Shown piece by piece: positions 4,859 through 5,361 of a DNA stretch of 5,361 nucleotides. A program made the position numbers and the translations under genes. Source of the stretch: Proteobacteria bacterium UBA6920 (GTDB lineage: Bacteria; Pseudomonadota; Gammaproteobacteria; SG8-11); contig DKAS01000132.1 of the NCBI GenBank assembly GCA_002448875.1, positions 1 to 5,361 on the forward strand, read 5' to 3'. The notes under the pieces were generated by a model. The model was not told where the DNA came from, did not search any database, and saw only the letters and a list, made by a program, of their open reading frames with translations. Each line of letters opens with the position of its first letter. Within the stretch, counting starts at the first letter, position 1.

Positions 4859-5361
4859 ATGGCACCGAAAACCAAGACCCGTAGTTCCAGTCGACTGCAG
4901 CAGGAATTGCAGGCATCGCAGATTCGGCGCCAGGCCGTGCTCGAAAACGTGGTCGATGGCATTATCACCATAGACAGTCGCGGTGTCATTCAGGACTTCA
5001 ACCGGGCGGCGGAGAAAATGTTCGGCTACACCGCCGCCGAAGCGGTAGGCAACAATGTCAGCATGCTGATGCCGCCGCAGATCGCTGCCGAACATGATGG
5101 CTATCTCGAGAATTATCTGCGCGGTGGTCCGGCGCATATCATCGGCATCGGCCGCGAGGTCGAAGGTCAGCGCAGGGACGGCAGCCGGTTTCCGCTGGAA
5201 TTGGCGGTCAGCGAGATGCAAATCGATGGCGCGCGCCTGTTCAGTGGCATCGTGCGTGATATCACCGAACGCAAGGCCTGGGAACGGCAGTTGGTCGAGG
5301 CGCGAGATGTAGCCCAGGGGTCGATGCGGGCCAAATCTGAGTTTCTGGCCAATATGAGCCA
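4859..5361 (+). CDS. FixL-type PAS sensor histidine kinase, N-terminal part (runs off the right edge)
   Basis: 167 complete codons from ATG 4859. A short basic N-terminus and a coiled-coil segment (about 12-27) precede one PAS domain (about 27-138) that ends in the PAC-type VRDITERK (132-139). The linker then reaches AKSEFLANMS (158-167), the beginning of a HisKA H-box whose His codon (CA-) is cut by the window end. No TM segment is seen in this part. The PAS has H79-D80-x-Y82 and H93-I-I-G-I-G-R99; the H79-to-R99 distance of 20 residues equals that between heme ligand H200 and distal R220 in Bradyrhizobium FixL. This makes it a candidate heme-based oxygen or gas sensor, although similar PAS sequences occur in proteins whose cofactor is untested. 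The gene begins 6 bp after the preceding stop with only a weak ribosome site (GGGA at 4847-4850), suggesting translational coupling. The C-terminal architecture lies outside the window. Confidence 0.88.
   Translation, partial: MAPKTKTRSSSRLQQELQASQIRRQAVLENVVDGIITIDSRGVIQDFNRAAEKMFGYTAAEAVGNNVSMLMPPQIAAEHDGYLENYLRGGPAHIIGIGREVEGQRRDGSRFPLELAVSEMQIDGARLFSGIVRDITERKAWERQLVEARDVAQGSMRAKSEFLANMS

Noticed and set aside
3785..5221. A 478-codon open frame on the minus strand.
   Set aside because: It is antisense to two well-supported signalling genes. Its His/Gln/Arg-rich translation has no recognisable domain and it has no ribosome site; such frames are common opposite GC-rich genes.

Overview
The window looks like a chromosomal segment of a motile proteobacterium, most likely gammaproteobacterial. 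The evidence is GC-rich coding sequence, more AT-rich intergenic sequence, Shine-Dalgarno sites, a single-polypeptide FtsH-like protein, a sigma-28-type flagellar promoter in front of a chemoreceptor, and FixL/hybrid-kinase style signalling genes. The species cannot be named from this sequence. There are five protein genes, two of them cut by the window edges. I see no RNA genes, insertion sequences, phage genes or CRISPR arrays.

Left part (1-2216), membrane protein quality control. The N-terminal 169 residues of an FtsH-like membrane AAA protease are encoded on the minus strand and run off the left edge. A 347-bp intergenic region separates it from a divergent plus-strand gene. That region holds a perfect 16-bp palindrome, a 7-bp inverted repeat, overlapping alternative stems in the ftsH leader and repeated CCGGTC motifs. 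The divergent gene encodes a two-TM protein with the M48 (HtpX/Ste24-like) peptidase fold, but the zinc-binding HExxH has become R-K-L-A-Q, while the distal ExxAD glutamate is kept. It looks like a pseudoprotease paired with a membrane protease.

Middle (2248-3375), chemotaxis. A minus-strand gene, convergent with the M48-like gene, encodes a short methyl-accepting chemotaxis protein. It has two N-terminal TM helices and a well conserved signalling tip, but no periplasmic sensor domain and no obvious HAMP domain. Its C-terminal helix carries an F-x-D-x-x-x-Q motif resembling the catalytic helix of the CheY-P phosphatase CheZ, and it ends in a flexible tail with an acidic/hydrophobic terminus (GDVELF). 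Upstream lies a close match to a sigma-28 (FliA) promoter.

Right part (3707-5361), two-component signalling. Divergent from the receptor gene is a probable two-gene operon. The first gene encodes a cytoplasmic receiver-HisKA-HATPase protein. The second starts 6 bp after its stop codon and encodes a PAS protein running into a histidine-kinase H-box at the right edge. The PAS domain has the His and Arg positions, with FixL-like spacing, used by heme-based oxygen sensors. A plausible reading is that this region couples a redox or oxygen signal to motility or another CheY-like output; that is inference from co-location only.
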